A DNA stretch of 64,000 nt from Chondrus crispus (GCF_000350225.1 NW_005178634.1:292470-356469); one strand, 5' to 3'. Shown: positions 11,022-21,755, numbered from the stretch's first letter. The notes: a model not told the origin generated them from the sequence alone. A program made the numbers and translations.

Positions 11022-13246
11022 TTATCCCAAATAGGCTCAGCGTCCCATGCGCTCGACCGCGTCGCTTTCTCCTTAAAATTAATTGAAAATTCCGAGCGGT
11101 GTCCTGTGTTCCACTTGGGCATCGCGACACTTGTCGATATTTGTGGGGTGTTGTTGCTGTGTACTCGGGGAGGTCCCGCGGCTTACGCGGTGGGCCATTC
11201 AACAACAACTGCCTGTCCTTCGGACTCTCCCCTCGTATCGTGGTGCGTCTCTTCACCCTCAAGAGGTACGCCTCCCGTTGTCACACACCCTTCATCAACC
11301 AAAACCTTGATCACCCACCTTTGTTTCCAGCTAGGGCCTCCACCCGCGGCCGTCTTCGTAGACTGCAAGATCCTGCGTAAGATCATGAGGACTTACCACT
11401 GGGCCTTTCCTGTTCGCCAAATCTCGAAAGTCAACCGACCCCACACTGTTCATATGCGTCGCATACTTTCTTGCGATGCCAGCATCACCTGTTCCCCATG
11501 AATCTCTCAACTCTGCCAGACGGATCATATCCGGTTTGTTCATGACACGCAATGCGCGGTGCGTATCCTCGAAAGACGAAGACCTTTTGCTGCCACGGGC
11601 GTCCAGAGCCTGTACAGACGAGCGAAGCTTTGCGTAGAGCGATTCGTACTCGTCCCTTGCTTCCTGTGCGCCGATTTCCCCCTGTCCCTCTGGTCTCTTT
11701 GAGCGTTTTCAGGTACCACCTTCACAACTCCGGTATATTTCCGGTGCAACCCTCTCTTGATTTTTCTTTTTGACCGTTACTCCTGTAGCCCCGCTCTGTC
11801 GATGTCGGATCTCTTGTGGGGTACAAAACCTTGCCGGTTGGCTCACCATTTCGCGCCGCGATGCTGGCAGCGTGGGAGAGTTTTAGCAAGATCCTCTCGT
11901 CATTTTTGTTGCGCGACCATATATTATCAAAAACGAACCGGCTTCGACGACCTGCAACCCAACTTTGAACCCCTGTTAGCACCTCCTCCAGCTCGGTCAG
12001 ATTGGACAGATTGTCCTCTCCTTCACGTCCCCTAGAGATGCAGACAGCATGGCAGAATCGTTGTTTCAGCTCTGCCTCTCTGGCGTCTTGCCTTAGAGTC
12101 GAAAAATACCCGAATCCTTGACAATTCTCCCTCCATCCACGACATTATTCATGCGGCCCCCACCTTCAACCTTTCCTTCCCTATTCATTGAACCTAACTA
12201 GAGTGACGATCTTGTCACTGAAAACGTACAACTATTTTCCCCATTTTTTTTGTGTGAGGGATCTACTGTGTTCACCTCCCTTCCCTCGTCAGTCAGTAGG
12301 AGATCTCCATCTCGAAAGGCCTCGCTTCCCCGGTGGAGGTGACTCGCATGTAGAAACACGACCGGTGATACTGTGCGCGAATAGGACCTACAGATCGCTT
12401 CTCACAATCCTTTCGTTTCCAACTCATTGAGACCACCAGGAGCACGTCATGCCGTCGGCGCCATGATCCGAGCATCTTCTCTCACTTAGGTTCTTCTTAT
12501 TTCCCTCGCGTCCTCCCGGCGTGGTCCGGGAAGACGCCTCCAGCCTCAAAACAAAATAATTATTTTGTTTTAAAACAAAGCAGAACAGAAACATGAAAAC
12601 GAAAATAAGAAAGAAAGGGGGTCATCGCTGTAAACTGGTAAGTACGCCGTTCGTGAATAAATGCGTTCGCGGGTGTGTCGATCACAACCGTCTGACCAAC
12701 AGGGTCGTCCCCTTTGGACGGCATCCCCTCCGGCGATTTCTCAATCTCAAGTAGGCATGGACATTGTCCCTGCTCGGGGATCCTCTCGTTTGTTAAACGT
12801 CCGTCTCACGGCTTGTCGAGCCTGATCAACACATTCGAAGCGAGTTGACAAGGCCGGCGTTCGCTCTGATACCGCTGGCTCAATAGTTCGCTTTCGACAC
12901 CCATTAAATTCTCAAATAAGTTACGCTTCACGCGCGTGTGGGCCACTGATCCCATTCGTAATTTCACGGGCATTCGGCGATTGTGCGTGTATGTTCCAAA
13001 TGTGTGTAGTGCCTCATCTCCTTCTGGCTCTATCTATGACGTAGGAACACCCGTCGTAGAGTCATGATCTCGTGCGTCTCTTTGCTCCTCCTCGGCCTTG
13101 CCTTGAATGGCGAGAATGCCGCAACGCGGGCGTCGGCCGTAACCTTGTCAAAGGCGGAATTGATCTCGAAGATTATCGCCTCTTCAATGTCCTCCTTGGA
13201 CTCCTCATAGACTTGCTGACCGACCTCCGCGGTGCGGGTCGTGTCC

Positions 13247-13522
13247 CTAACGCCTCAAAAATAAAATAAAATAGAACAACACAAAAGCAATCACAAATAA
13301 AACAAAAACGAGACCGAACAGATATGAAGGTAAGAGTGAAGGAGGTGGACTTTCCAGCCTATGTTCCCGTTCTTCCAGCGTTCTTTTCTCGCTTGGCACA
13401 TCCTTACGCGACTTCCGACCTGAGTATCTCATCGCGACGCTCATCCTACTCGTGCTCGCGCTGCGTCTACTTGCCGGTTGGCTGTCTGAAGGCCCCTCCC
13501 CTGGTTCGTTCCATCTCATCAT
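13247..13522 (-). CDS. B-C post-pol ORF ending in a hydrophobic segment (91 aa)
   Basis: Sense-strand ORF starting 87 bp after the pol stop at 13609-13611. It has a polar, Ser/Arg-rich N-terminal two thirds and a long hydrophobic C-terminal run (from SYLFGLVFVLFV) encoded by the T-rich tract. The arrangement is tail-anchor-like. It is the first of three modules in B-C; function unknown and reality uncertain. Confidence 0.35.
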   Translation of the reverse strand: MMRWNEPGEGPSDSQPASRRSASTSRMSVAMRYSGRKSRKDVPSEKRTLEEREHRLESPPPSLLPSYLFGLVFVLFVIAFVLFYFILFLRR

Positions 13523-13608
13523 TCTCCTTTTCTCGACCCTCAGGTCGGCTCGCTATGCCCCGCGCGGATTACCACACTGACATTGACATGTGAAATTCTT
13601 GGTTACCA

Positions 13609-14956
13609 CTATCCTGATTGCGCTTGCGCGATCTGCGCGGGCAAGGATAATCTTTTCCTTCGGAAATACGTGACCGCCGCGCTGCGGGGCAATTGCTCAA
13701 TGGGCTCCCACGTCGCGTCCTCGGGCGTATAACCGTACCATTCCACCTTCAGAATTAATTTCTCCCCGTCGTAGCCGTGGTCCACGATCTTGTCGATCAC
13801 ATACTCCTGACTCTCAGTTCCTTCTTCCTCCGTGTCCAACTGTCGTTCCCCCTTCTGAAGAGCCAGCGGCTCATCCTCATCTCTGGACTTTCCGAACTCT
13901 CGTAGACCTGGAGGTGTCTCCGCTGTCGGCGTTTGACCAACTAAATTATCCTGGTCCCCTGACGTAGGCGCACGGGTGTGAGGACGTTCGTCGTCCTCCC
14001 GTACCTCTCCTTCTTCGTTTAGTTCCGGCTCTCCCAAGAACTGTAGCACTTGACGTAGGCCAGTTATTGGCGCATAGTCCATCGGGCTTGGGGCTAACTC
14101 CACCCTGTCTCGCGATACGCGTTCCTCCTGATCGCCAATGGCAATGACTACCGTATGTTGGTCCGATCTTCTGACCTGATAAGGTCCTATAGCGACTTGT
14201 GCCAGCTTGTGTTTCGGTTCGCTAGCCGTGCCCTGCTCCTTCCGGAGGAACACGTAGGACCCCAGTGGGATCTCGTATTGCGGTTTTCGAAGGCGTGCGT
14301 CGAAATTTCGCTTGTACCGGGCTTGTTCCTTTCGCAAACTCCTATCGGCGCTTCGCATTAAGCTCTCCAACCACGACTGCCATTTCAGGTAGTATGCTCG
14401 TGACGAGCTGAAATTCTCCAATGTTGGTTGCGCTTGTAACGCAATGTTTCTCGGCGCCCGAGCCAACACCAGCTCGAAGGGCGCAATGTTCGTAGTTCGA
14501 TGAACTTGTGTGTTGTAGGCGAACGTCACAGCGTCGCTAAATAAGTCCCAGTCCTTGGGATGCTCTCCAACGTATTTTCGCAACGCGGAAGTCAGCGTGC
14601 GGTTAAATCTCTCAACTTGGCCGTTGGCTTGCGGGTGGTACGTAGTCGTGAACACATTGCCGATACCGAGAGTTTGACAGACGTTCTGAAAGAACCGGGC
14701 CGTGAACTGTGTTCCATTGTCGGACAGCAGCTTGACCGGCGGTCCGTACACGAATACCCAATGGTGAACGAAGGCTTGTGCGATGTGCGCAGCTGATATC
14801 TTCTTCAACGGTACGGTTCGTACCAGTTTCGAGTATCGACCGCTGATCACGAGAATATACCGATTTCCTCGCTTACTTGTAACTAGCTCGCCGAGGATGT
14901 CGATGGCGACAAATTCCAGCGGAGCTTTGGGCGTGAACAGCTTCATTTCCTTCGTG
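13609..14956 (-). pseudogene. B-C pol: integrase core, GPY/F and chromodomain
   Basis: Continues the pol polyprotein after a two-base frameshift at an A5 run (14957-14961 on plus). It contains the integrase Asp in AIDILGEL, the Asp in LLSDNGTQF, and the Glu in NGQVERFNR. A GPY/F-like region follows (GSYVFLRKEQ, then AIGPYQV), then an acidic linker and a chromodomain (EYVIDKIVDHGY through LKVEWYGYTPEDATWEP). This segment is open to its stop. F-E has the same A5 lesion, while A-D and G/H read through in one frame at that point. Confidence 0.88.
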
Positions 14957-15947
14957 TTTTTCTTAACTTCACCCTTTCCCGCGCACATGCGGCGCAATTT
15001 TTCGCGACTGCATAGCAGTCTAGGGCCATCGTAGGCCAATAAAAATATCTTCTCAAAGTCTTGTAAAGTTTCCTGCCTCCCGGGTGGCCTGCCAATTTTG
15101 CGTAGTGGCTCAACCCTAGGACGCGGTCCCTTAACGATTGTGGTATTACCACTTGTATAAACTCTGCCACGGTACGGCATAGAGTTCCTTCGAGTTCCTC
15201 GGTCTCCGTGCTGAACGTTCTCACCTTTCCGGCGTTCATTTCTTCCTTGATGCGGTTGCAGAAGGGGTCGACGGCTTGCTCGCGAATGAGCTCCTCCGGA
15301 GTGACAGCTTGGAATTGATCGAGGCGATCAGGGGCGGTCCCCCCCTCAAGAGCGAGGATGTCGTCTGCCGCGTCAAAACTTTCCTCGTCCTCCACTGTAC
15401 CCTCGGCCGGTTCGGCCATAAAGCATGGGATTTCGTCGTCGATTTCGTCGACGGTTTCTCCTGCGGTTCGCAACCTTGACAAAGCGTCCGCCTGGCTGTT
15501 AGCCTTTCCCTTTTTGTACTTGATTTCAAAATCGAATTCCGAGAGGCGGAGCCTCCATCGGATTGATCTCCCGCTGGGGTCGGTTACGTTTATCAACCAC
15601 CTCAATGGGGCATGGTCGGTATGCAGGACGAAGTGCTCGCCATATAGATATGGTCTTAAAGTCTGTACGGCCCAAATTATCGCTAGACATTCTTTTTCTG
15701 ATACAGAATGGTTTCTCTCGGCTGCGGCTAACGTTCTTGAAAAGAACCCGATGGGTTTGCGTTGCGCATCCGGGTGTGTTTGAAATAGTGCAGCGCCTAT
15801 TTGGTAGTCGCTTGCATCGGTATCTACCGAGTAGGGTAGGTCCTTCTTCGGCAGCGCCAACACCGGCGGTGCCAAGATGGCGTCCTTGAGCTTATGAAAA
15901 GCTTTCTTGCACGGTTCGTCGAATCCTTCCGACTGGACCGGTTGTCC
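14957..15947 (-). pseudogene. B-C pol: RNase H and integrase zinc finger
   Basis: Open from the frameshift near 15948 to the A5 frameshift. It shows RNase H motifs (DTDASDYQIGAAL, SEKECLAIIWA, HTDHAPLRWL and QADALSR), an acidic linker, then the HHCC zinc finger of integrase (HYAKLAGHPGGRKLY, then NCAACAR). It is one domain set of the pol polyprotein separated from its neighbours by indels. Confidence 0.88.
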
Positions 15948-17050
15948 TTCTTCAACAGTTGATTGAGCGGATGCGCGATTTTCGCATAATGCGGAACGAA
16001 TCTGCGGTAGAAATTACAAAGTCCCAAGAAGCTCCTGACCTGGGTCTGCGTTTGCGGGTACCTCACTTGTTCCAATGCGACGGTTCGCGCAGCGTTCACT
16101 TCCAATGTACCTGGCCGAACGACATGGCCCAGGTACTTGATCTTTTCGACGAAAAATTCACACTTGCGAAGCTTGAGCTTCACACCTGCCTTCTCCAATA
16201 CACAAAGTATTTCATCCACGTGCACGATGTGCTCCTCCCACGACTTGCTAAAAATTATTATATTGTCCAGATACACCAAACAGAACTTCCAACGGAACGG
16301 AGAGAGCAGGATATCCATTGCTCTCTGAAACGTCGCTGGCGCGTTAGTTAGCCCGAAGGGCATTCTTGAGAAGCGATACAGACCTGAGTGACACGAAAAT
16401 GCGGTCTTGTCGCGGTCGCGCTCAGGGATAGGCATCTGCCAATATCCCGAGATCGCGTCCAACGCGGAGAAAACCTTGGTGTCACCAAGCGAGTCCAGGC
16501 ACTCATCCATGCGCGGTAAGGGGTACGTGTCCTTCACCGTTACTGCGTTCAGCCTGCGGTAGTCTACGCAAAAACGCATTGACCCATCTGGCTTTGGCAC
16601 CAGCAACACGGGCGACGCCCATTCTGACTGCGCTGGTTCTATCACTCCTGCCTCCAACATCTTCTGCACCTCTGCATCTTCTACTTCGCGGGCTTTAGGC
16701 CCGGCCCGATACGGGGCCTGTGCGATGGGACGAGTCTCGGGGATCTACTCGATCCGATGGACTGTGGTATTAATTTCGCCAAGCGTCCCATCCCACATCC
16801 TTGAATACTTCTTCAACATCCGACGGAACCGCTCGCCCAGCCATTCCGGCACGTGGCTCAGGTCGAGGTCCTCCACGTCCGGCGGTGGCGGCTCAATCCT
16901 GCGTTGCGGCTTCGTAGATGCCGACGCGGAGAGCTCTGCCGACCGTTCTTCTGGCTGGTCCTCGCGCGCTTGATCCGACGGTTCGCATCTTGTCTCGCCC
17001 GTAGGCGTCTTGGGGGAATTAGGAAAATTTTCGTTCTTCCTTTCTTGAAT
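15948..17050 (-). pseudogene. B-C pol: reverse transcriptase with YLDN active site
   Basis: RT fingers and palm are clear: FCVDYRRLNAVT, FSALDAISGYWQM, MPFGLTNAPATFQ. The catalytic box reads YLDN, because the second Asp codon is AAT at 16262-16264 on plus; this should abolish polymerase activity. Upstream, a TAG (16745-16747) sits in the linker from protease, and a TGA ends the protease ORF at 17051-17053. A one-base loss near 15948 shifts the frame into RNase H. F-E keeps YLDD in the same place. Confidence 0.9.
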
Positions 17051-18265
17051 TCAGAGAACTTCACCAATGGTGGTTTTGCTCTCGAGCGCGGCTCTCGGGT
17101 GCGGTAATAATTCTGCCACCACTTGGCCTTTTTGCACCCTGACAGGGTACGTCCTAAAATTCGCAACGAGTAAACGAAATGGCCTGTCAGGCTCAACCTG
17201 AACGACACCATTCGTGCACGTCAACCCGTGCCTTTCGTACAACGACGAATACGGCTGAACCACAACCAAGCCCGCCCTCTTCGAGGTGCATTCCACGACG
17301 CGTTGCGTCCCTGGCTCGATAGTCGTGGCTCTTGCCACTTTTACCTTAGGGGAAACTCGCTCCCCCTTTCCATCATTCTCGTCTTCTCCCGCGACGAGAT
17401 TCTTCTTCTCTTTTCTCGTCGAGAACCGCCTAACTATCGGAACCTCCGAGAAATCCGCCAACTCAACCGTTTTCTTCCTTGCATAAATTGCTTCCACAAA
17501 CCGCCTAACTATCGGGACCTCCGAGAAACCCGCCAACTCAACCGTTTTCTTCCTTGCATAAATTGCTTCCACAAACCGGTCACAGTAGTCCGTGCCTAGA
17601 ATTAGCGGGACTGCTAGTTTTTCGCATACAATAAACTCGGCTGCAGCCACAAATTTTCCAAGCCTCACAGGCATTCTAATTGTGCCGAGAGTCCGGAGTG
17701 ACCTATTGTTCGCGTCACCGATATCTTGGGTCGGTCCGTAGGACACTAGAGATTCCATTCCAGCTGGGAGTTCCGATTTTCGCACAAGGTTTGGTCCCGC
17801 GCCGGTGTCTAAAACAGACAACACCCGGCTCATCAATCCAATTGTGGGTCCGATGTCCGCGTAAACTTTGTAGTTTTTTCGCGCAAGAACCAAAATCTTC
17901 TCGGGACACTCCCTTCGCTTAACCCTGTACCAGGGTCTTCGAACTTCTTCCAGCGGATGATCTCGGGCTCGGTTCAAAATTTTCTTGACTTGAGCTGGCC
18001 CTTTGGGTTTATCCACCAATCCAACAACCTCCTCCTCGAGGCCTGATTTTTCCTTTAGAGACGGGGAACGGGGCTGAGGCCCGGGCACAGTACGTCGACC
18101 CTGTGCCTCTCGCGACTCATGCGAGATTCCCCTCTCTAGTTTTCCTGCCGTTGCGGGATCCTTCTCACATCCGACGGCGCGGGCCCCGCGGTGGGCCCTC
18201 TGAAGGGTTGGTTCGACCTCGGCGTTGAAGCACTCGGCGTGCTCGCCGTCTGCGAATCGAACCAA
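17051..18265 (-). CDS. B-C protease-containing ORF (start of pro-pol), 404 codons
   Basis: Opens in the -1 frame relative to gag and overlaps it by 130 nt (18136-18265), so expression by -1 ribosomal frameshifting is likely. The aspartic protease has the DTGAG active site (SVLDTGAGPNLV) and a later LILGTDYCDR segment. A 25-residue (75-bp) tandem duplication (RFVEAIYARKKTVEL unit, 17429-17578) is present in B-C and F-E but single in A-D. It ends in TGA where A-D has GGA, so pro-pol is cut here. The protein is identical to its F-E counterpart over the whole length. Confidence 0.85.
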   Translation of the reverse strand: MVRFADGEHAECFNAEVEPTLQRAHRGARAVGCEKDPATAGKLERGISHESREAQGRRTVPGPQPRSPSLKEKSGLEEEVVGLVDKPKGPAQVKKILNRARDHPLEEVRRPWYRVKRRECPEKILVLARKNYKVYADIGPTIGLMSRVLSVLDTGAGPNLVRKSELPAGMESLVSYGPTQDIGDANNRSLRTLGTIRMPVRLGKFVAAAEFIVCEKLAVPLILGTDYCDRFVEAIYARKKTVELAGFSEVPIVRRFVEAIYARKKTVELADFSEVPIVRRFSTRKEKKNLVAGEDENDGKGERVSPKVKVARATTIEPGTQRVVECTSKRAGLVVVQPYSSLYERHGLTCTNGVVQVEPDRPFRLLVANFRTYPVRVQKGQVVAELLPHPRAALESKTTIGEVL

Positions 18266-20450
18266 TTCTTGACCTTCAGGTAACTCGTCGATGGTATCCC
18301 TAACCTCTCCATCGGAGACAACGCCTCATAATTTTCCAAAACTCGGTGCATTTCCCGGAGGGAAAGAATGCACGTTGGCGCGGCGTGCCCCTTTTCATAG
18401 CAATGATAGCACACCAGACCGTGCGTCTTGACGGGATACGGCGTCCTAGGTCCTCCACGGGCCGGCGGCCTTCCTTGACGTTGCGGCCTTCCCATCCAGC
18501 CTGGCCTTCGAAACGTCGTACCCTTGTCTTCCATCGGAATGCGCGGCGCCGGCGTGTGGCCGCGCCCCCAAAACATCATCACGGGATCCGTGGGCTCTGA
18601 AAACGACTTCGTCGTGTATGCAGGCGTCGGTAAAGTTGACGACCCGCTGTCCCCGTAGTCCTCGTGTCCGTAGCCCTCCGATGGCTCAATGAACTCGCCT
18701 TCGGCTACTAACGCTCCTTCGTAGTGAGTTTCGCTACTTCCACGCGCACCGCGCTCGTCTGACGCGGACATGGACTCGGCTAAATGGACTGCGGCGTGAC
18801 TTTTGCGACGGGGATAAGAAGCCCTCGGCTTCTTCCCCGCCCTGAACGTCGACGGCGTCTGAATCGTGACCTTCTTGGTCTTCTTGTCCTTAGCGCGGCT
18901 CGCCGAGCCATACGCCTTCGCGTAATTCACTAGTCTCAAAAATGAAACGTCCCGATTGTCTTGCCGGTATTGAGATACCATCGGCTTGATACTCGAATCG
19001 AGTCCTTCAATAAACATCGTCATCTGTTCTTCCATCGAATATACGTTTCCACATCGATTGCTTGCGTCCGTCAGACGGATATAAAATTCCATCTCGTCTT
19101 CAGACGGTCTTTGCTGAACTTCTCGCAATGCAAGCACGGCTTGACGGATCGCCTCGTCGGTTGCGAAACTCCTCAACAACCACGGCCTCCGGCCAAACGG
19201 ATATCTTTCCGTGATGGGCCCCGGCCGTCTGAGACACCGAAGTGTACTGTGTCAAGGCGATGCCGCTTAAAAATTCAGGCAACAGGCGGATCGATTGCCC
19301 CTCGTTCATTTCTTGAGTATCGAACTCTTGTATCGAACTCTTGAACTAATTTTGCCAAAAAATCCAACACAAGGACCCCGTCCTCTCCTGTGAACGTGTT
19401 GTCCTTCTTCACCTTAGGCGGAATATCTCTCCTAATTTTTCGCACGGCGGTCCGCCGGGAACTTGACAAATATGTCTGTGGGTTCCGCAAGCGGTACGTT
19501 CCGTACGAAAGTAACTTCTTGAAGAGGTAGTTGGTCGGATTCAGCTCCTCCAACTCCTCCCATCGCGGCCCGCGCAGCGTTGCGACATCTTCGGGCTCAG
19601 CGTCTTTGTCTCTCCGCGAGGCGGACGAAGTGACTCCGCCTCGTCTGGAGGAAATTTTCTTGCTTGACGAAATTCCGTTTCAGTCTTCTGAACGGCGTTC
19701 GGAATCGCCCGAATGGTTCGACGAACCGCCGTTACCATCTTCGGAGGGACCAAGCGACTCCGACTGTGAGTCGCGGTTCTCCGGATCGTCACTACAGTGA
19801 CCCTTGCTTGCACGTCGCTTGTCCTTCTTCGAGGGCTTCGACTTAGAACTCCGCTGCCGAGCGGGCTTGTCCTTCTTCGACCGACGGTCGCCCTCTCTAC
19901 CCGAAGGGAGCGGCTCGTCGTCCGATCCTTGCGGAACTTGATCCGCGGCCTGCTCGAGGTCCTTGAGACGTTGCGCGGCGCGATCGAATCGGTCATCGAT
20001 GCTTGTTTTAAATTTTCGTAAGGACTCCAAGGCTTGATTTGCGTCGCGCCTCGCGTCCTTGACCGAAATTTTCAACGAGGGTAAGACCTCCGGCTCCAGA
20101 CCGTCGGTCGCATCTCCTCGCTCCTTCTCGACGAGATCCACTCGAGCCGACAGCTCTCCCAAAACAGTGTGGAACTCGGATGCTTGCAACTCCAGTTGCT
20201 TCCGGACGAGGGCTAATTCAGCCTCGAGATTTTTCTTCGCTTCTTCGCGAATTTCGCTGCTCATCTTCTCCAACTTCTCGTCGAGGTCAGTCTTGTCGGC
20301 GGCTATACCCGTAGGGGATTCTTGATCTCCGGGGTCCGTGGCCGTATTGGCCTGGCTCCGGGTGCGAGGACCCCTCGGGATCCTCGACGCTCGTGCCGAT
20401 CCGGCTCTGCTCGCCCCGGGACCGACGTCCCCGGGTGCGCTTGTTGACAT
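18136..20450 (-). pseudogene. B-C gag: coiled coil, capsid, CCHC zinc knuckle; frames broken
   Basis: Starts at ATG 20450, 198 bp inside LTR C. The N-terminal ORF (20450-19680, 256 codons) has a basic Ser/Arg start, a coiled coil (about residues 55-175) and a charged Lys/Ser tail; it ends in TGA. The same frame reopens (MEELNPTNYLF) and is broken by a 13-bp duplication near 19330. The capsid-like part (19179-18136, 347 codons) shows the Retrotrans_gag pattern (DEMEFYIRLTDASNRC) and one CX2CX4HX4C knuckle (CYHCYEKGHAAPTC). A frame break before LLRSFATDEA is shared with A-D and F-E. Gag would form the virus-like particle. Confidence 0.88.
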
Positions 20451-20648
20451 CGCTCGTACGAGCGGACCTACGCAGCAAAAAGGTTACAAACAAAAAGAAA
20501 ATAAAAAAAGAGTCCGTTACCCAGACCACTTTTGTAGTGCGTCTCCAGACCTGGACTTTCGTAGGAAAAAGTCTTGATCAGGTCTCCTGTACACCAAAAA
20601 TTCTAGGTCGGGTTTCCTGTAGAAAATTCTAGGTCGGGAGACCACTTT
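20451..20648 (-). promoter_or_regulatory. B-C leader with candidate primer-binding site
   Basis: On the minus strand, four bases after the LTR, TGGTCTCCCGACC could pair with a tRNA 3' end (GGTCGGGAGACCA). An imperfect direct repeat around CCCGACCTAGAATTTT follows. The LTR end plus this site is echoed about 116 bp on as GCACTACAAAAGTGGTCT. The tRNA was not identified. Confidence 0.5.
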
Positions 20649-21666
20649 TGTAGTGCAATGCGCCTGTCGGGCAGAGACCGCGGTCCGATGGTCCAGCAAA
20701 AACAACAACAGCAACAAAAAGAAGAACTGCCGATGGCACAGCGCTACGGAGTGTCCGACTCTCCCTTCTCCGTTTAAACGAGCTTGCGACTCGTAGTAGC
20801 TCGGATCCCTGATGGGGGGCACAGGGAAATAGCCCGGCCCGGGATCGGTGTGGTAAAGACTTGCGAAGAGATCTGCTCGACGAGTGTGGGGTGGGGCGCG
20901 TACGTAGGTACCCCGGTTCCACTGGGTTGTAAGGCCAATGCTCGTTGAGCTTCTTCGACACCTTGTAACGCGACAAGGCCTTCGACGGGGGCGTCGCAAC
21001 GCAGCCCGACGGGATGAAATGAAAGTAGCAGCGCTACGTCAACCGTGCCGCCCGATGGCTCGAAACGCCTACACCGGTTCGGTCGCAACCGACACCGATG
21101 GTATCAACACTGGCTCGTAATACGACGGAGCCCTTCGAGGGAGACGTCGTTGCAACGGTCTCCGTCGGAAAATGGGTCACAGTAGCAGCGCTACGTCAAC
21201 TGTGTCGCCCGATGGCTCGAAACACCTACACCGGTTCGGTCGCAACCGACACCGATGGTACCAACACAAGATAAGGGAAAAATAGGTAGAATTAGAGATA
21301 GAAAAGGATAGGGAAATAAAGGAAAGAGAAAAGAGAACCCCGAGCGATAGAGGATGCCGTAGGCTTAGGTAAAAGGGAGCGTCTTGATAGAGACGGACTT
21401 CGACCAAGGCGACATTCAACTCCGGCAACTCGGGTTGGTTTATTGACTTGTTCGGTCAAAGGGCTAAGTTATATAGAGCCCCGCCGGGGCGAGTACAGTA
21501 GCTCCCGGCTCTAGATTCTAGATCTAATTAGTAAATAAATTAAATAATTAAAATAATCGTACGCGTCGTCGCACACGTGTGTCCCCCAAACCCGGACTAC
21601 AGTATCCAATTTTTTCCCTTTTTCACTTCCTTCCTCCCCCCTACCCGAGACGGGTATTGCACTACA
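20649..21666 (-). repeat. LTR C (5' LTR of B-C, subfamily 1)
   Basis: 1,018 bp, same ends and internal duplication as LTR B. It reads in mirror image to LTR F (25659-26638). Confidence 0.95.
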
Positions 21667-21671
21667 GTCAT
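21667..21671. repeat. Target-site duplication of B-C, right copy (GTCAT)
   Basis: Matches 6148-6152 exactly; A-D sequence resumes after it. Confidence 0.95.
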
Positions 21672-21755
21672 CGTATAATCTCCTGGCCGTTTCGCCCATA
21701 ACCCTACACCGCCGCGTCCGGTAATCGGTGAAAGTGCAAGAGCAAGACGGGCCCC

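Larger units (their letters stand above)
9043..13608 (-). other. B-C post-pol region with three hydrophobic-leader ORF modules
   Basis: 4.6 kb between the antisense gene and pol, with no intact gene longer than about 160 codons. On the sense (minus) strand three T-rich tracts encode hydrophobic runs: at about 13250-13330 (end of an ORF starting 13522), about 12540-12640, and about 10870-10960 (inside an ORF 11021-10731). A short ORF at 12475-12293 contains CFYMRV, resembling VVLVMRI of F-E ORF b. The stretch 9043-10700 is T- and C-rich on the plus strand with no recognisable gene. The second tract is preceded by the TACTTACC...TGACCCCCTTTC block, as in other elements. Confidence 0.5.
6153..21666 (-). 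mobile_element. Element B-C: full-length 15.5-kb Ty3/Gypsy chromovirus inside A-D
   Basis: Complete element with LTR C (5', 20649-21666) and LTR B (3', 6153-7175) and a perfect 5-bp target duplication. Sense is the minus strand: leader 20648-20451, gag 20450 to 18136, pro-pol 18265 to 13609, post-pol region 13608 to about 9043, then the plus-strand aORF 7286-8935 facing pol. The two LTRs differ at roughly 25 places in about 1,020 bp (by eye, including small indels). The sense genes have stops and frameshifts, yet the aORF is intact. Relative to F-E the gag-pol part is nearly the same and the post-pol part is almost unrelated. Confidence 0.95.

Noticed and set aside
16289..18640. Long ORFs opposite to gag-pol at many places
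   Set aside because: They are open because of codon bias on the coding strand and recur identically wherever gag-pol is conserved. Only the aORF near the 3' LTR has its own independent conservation pattern.
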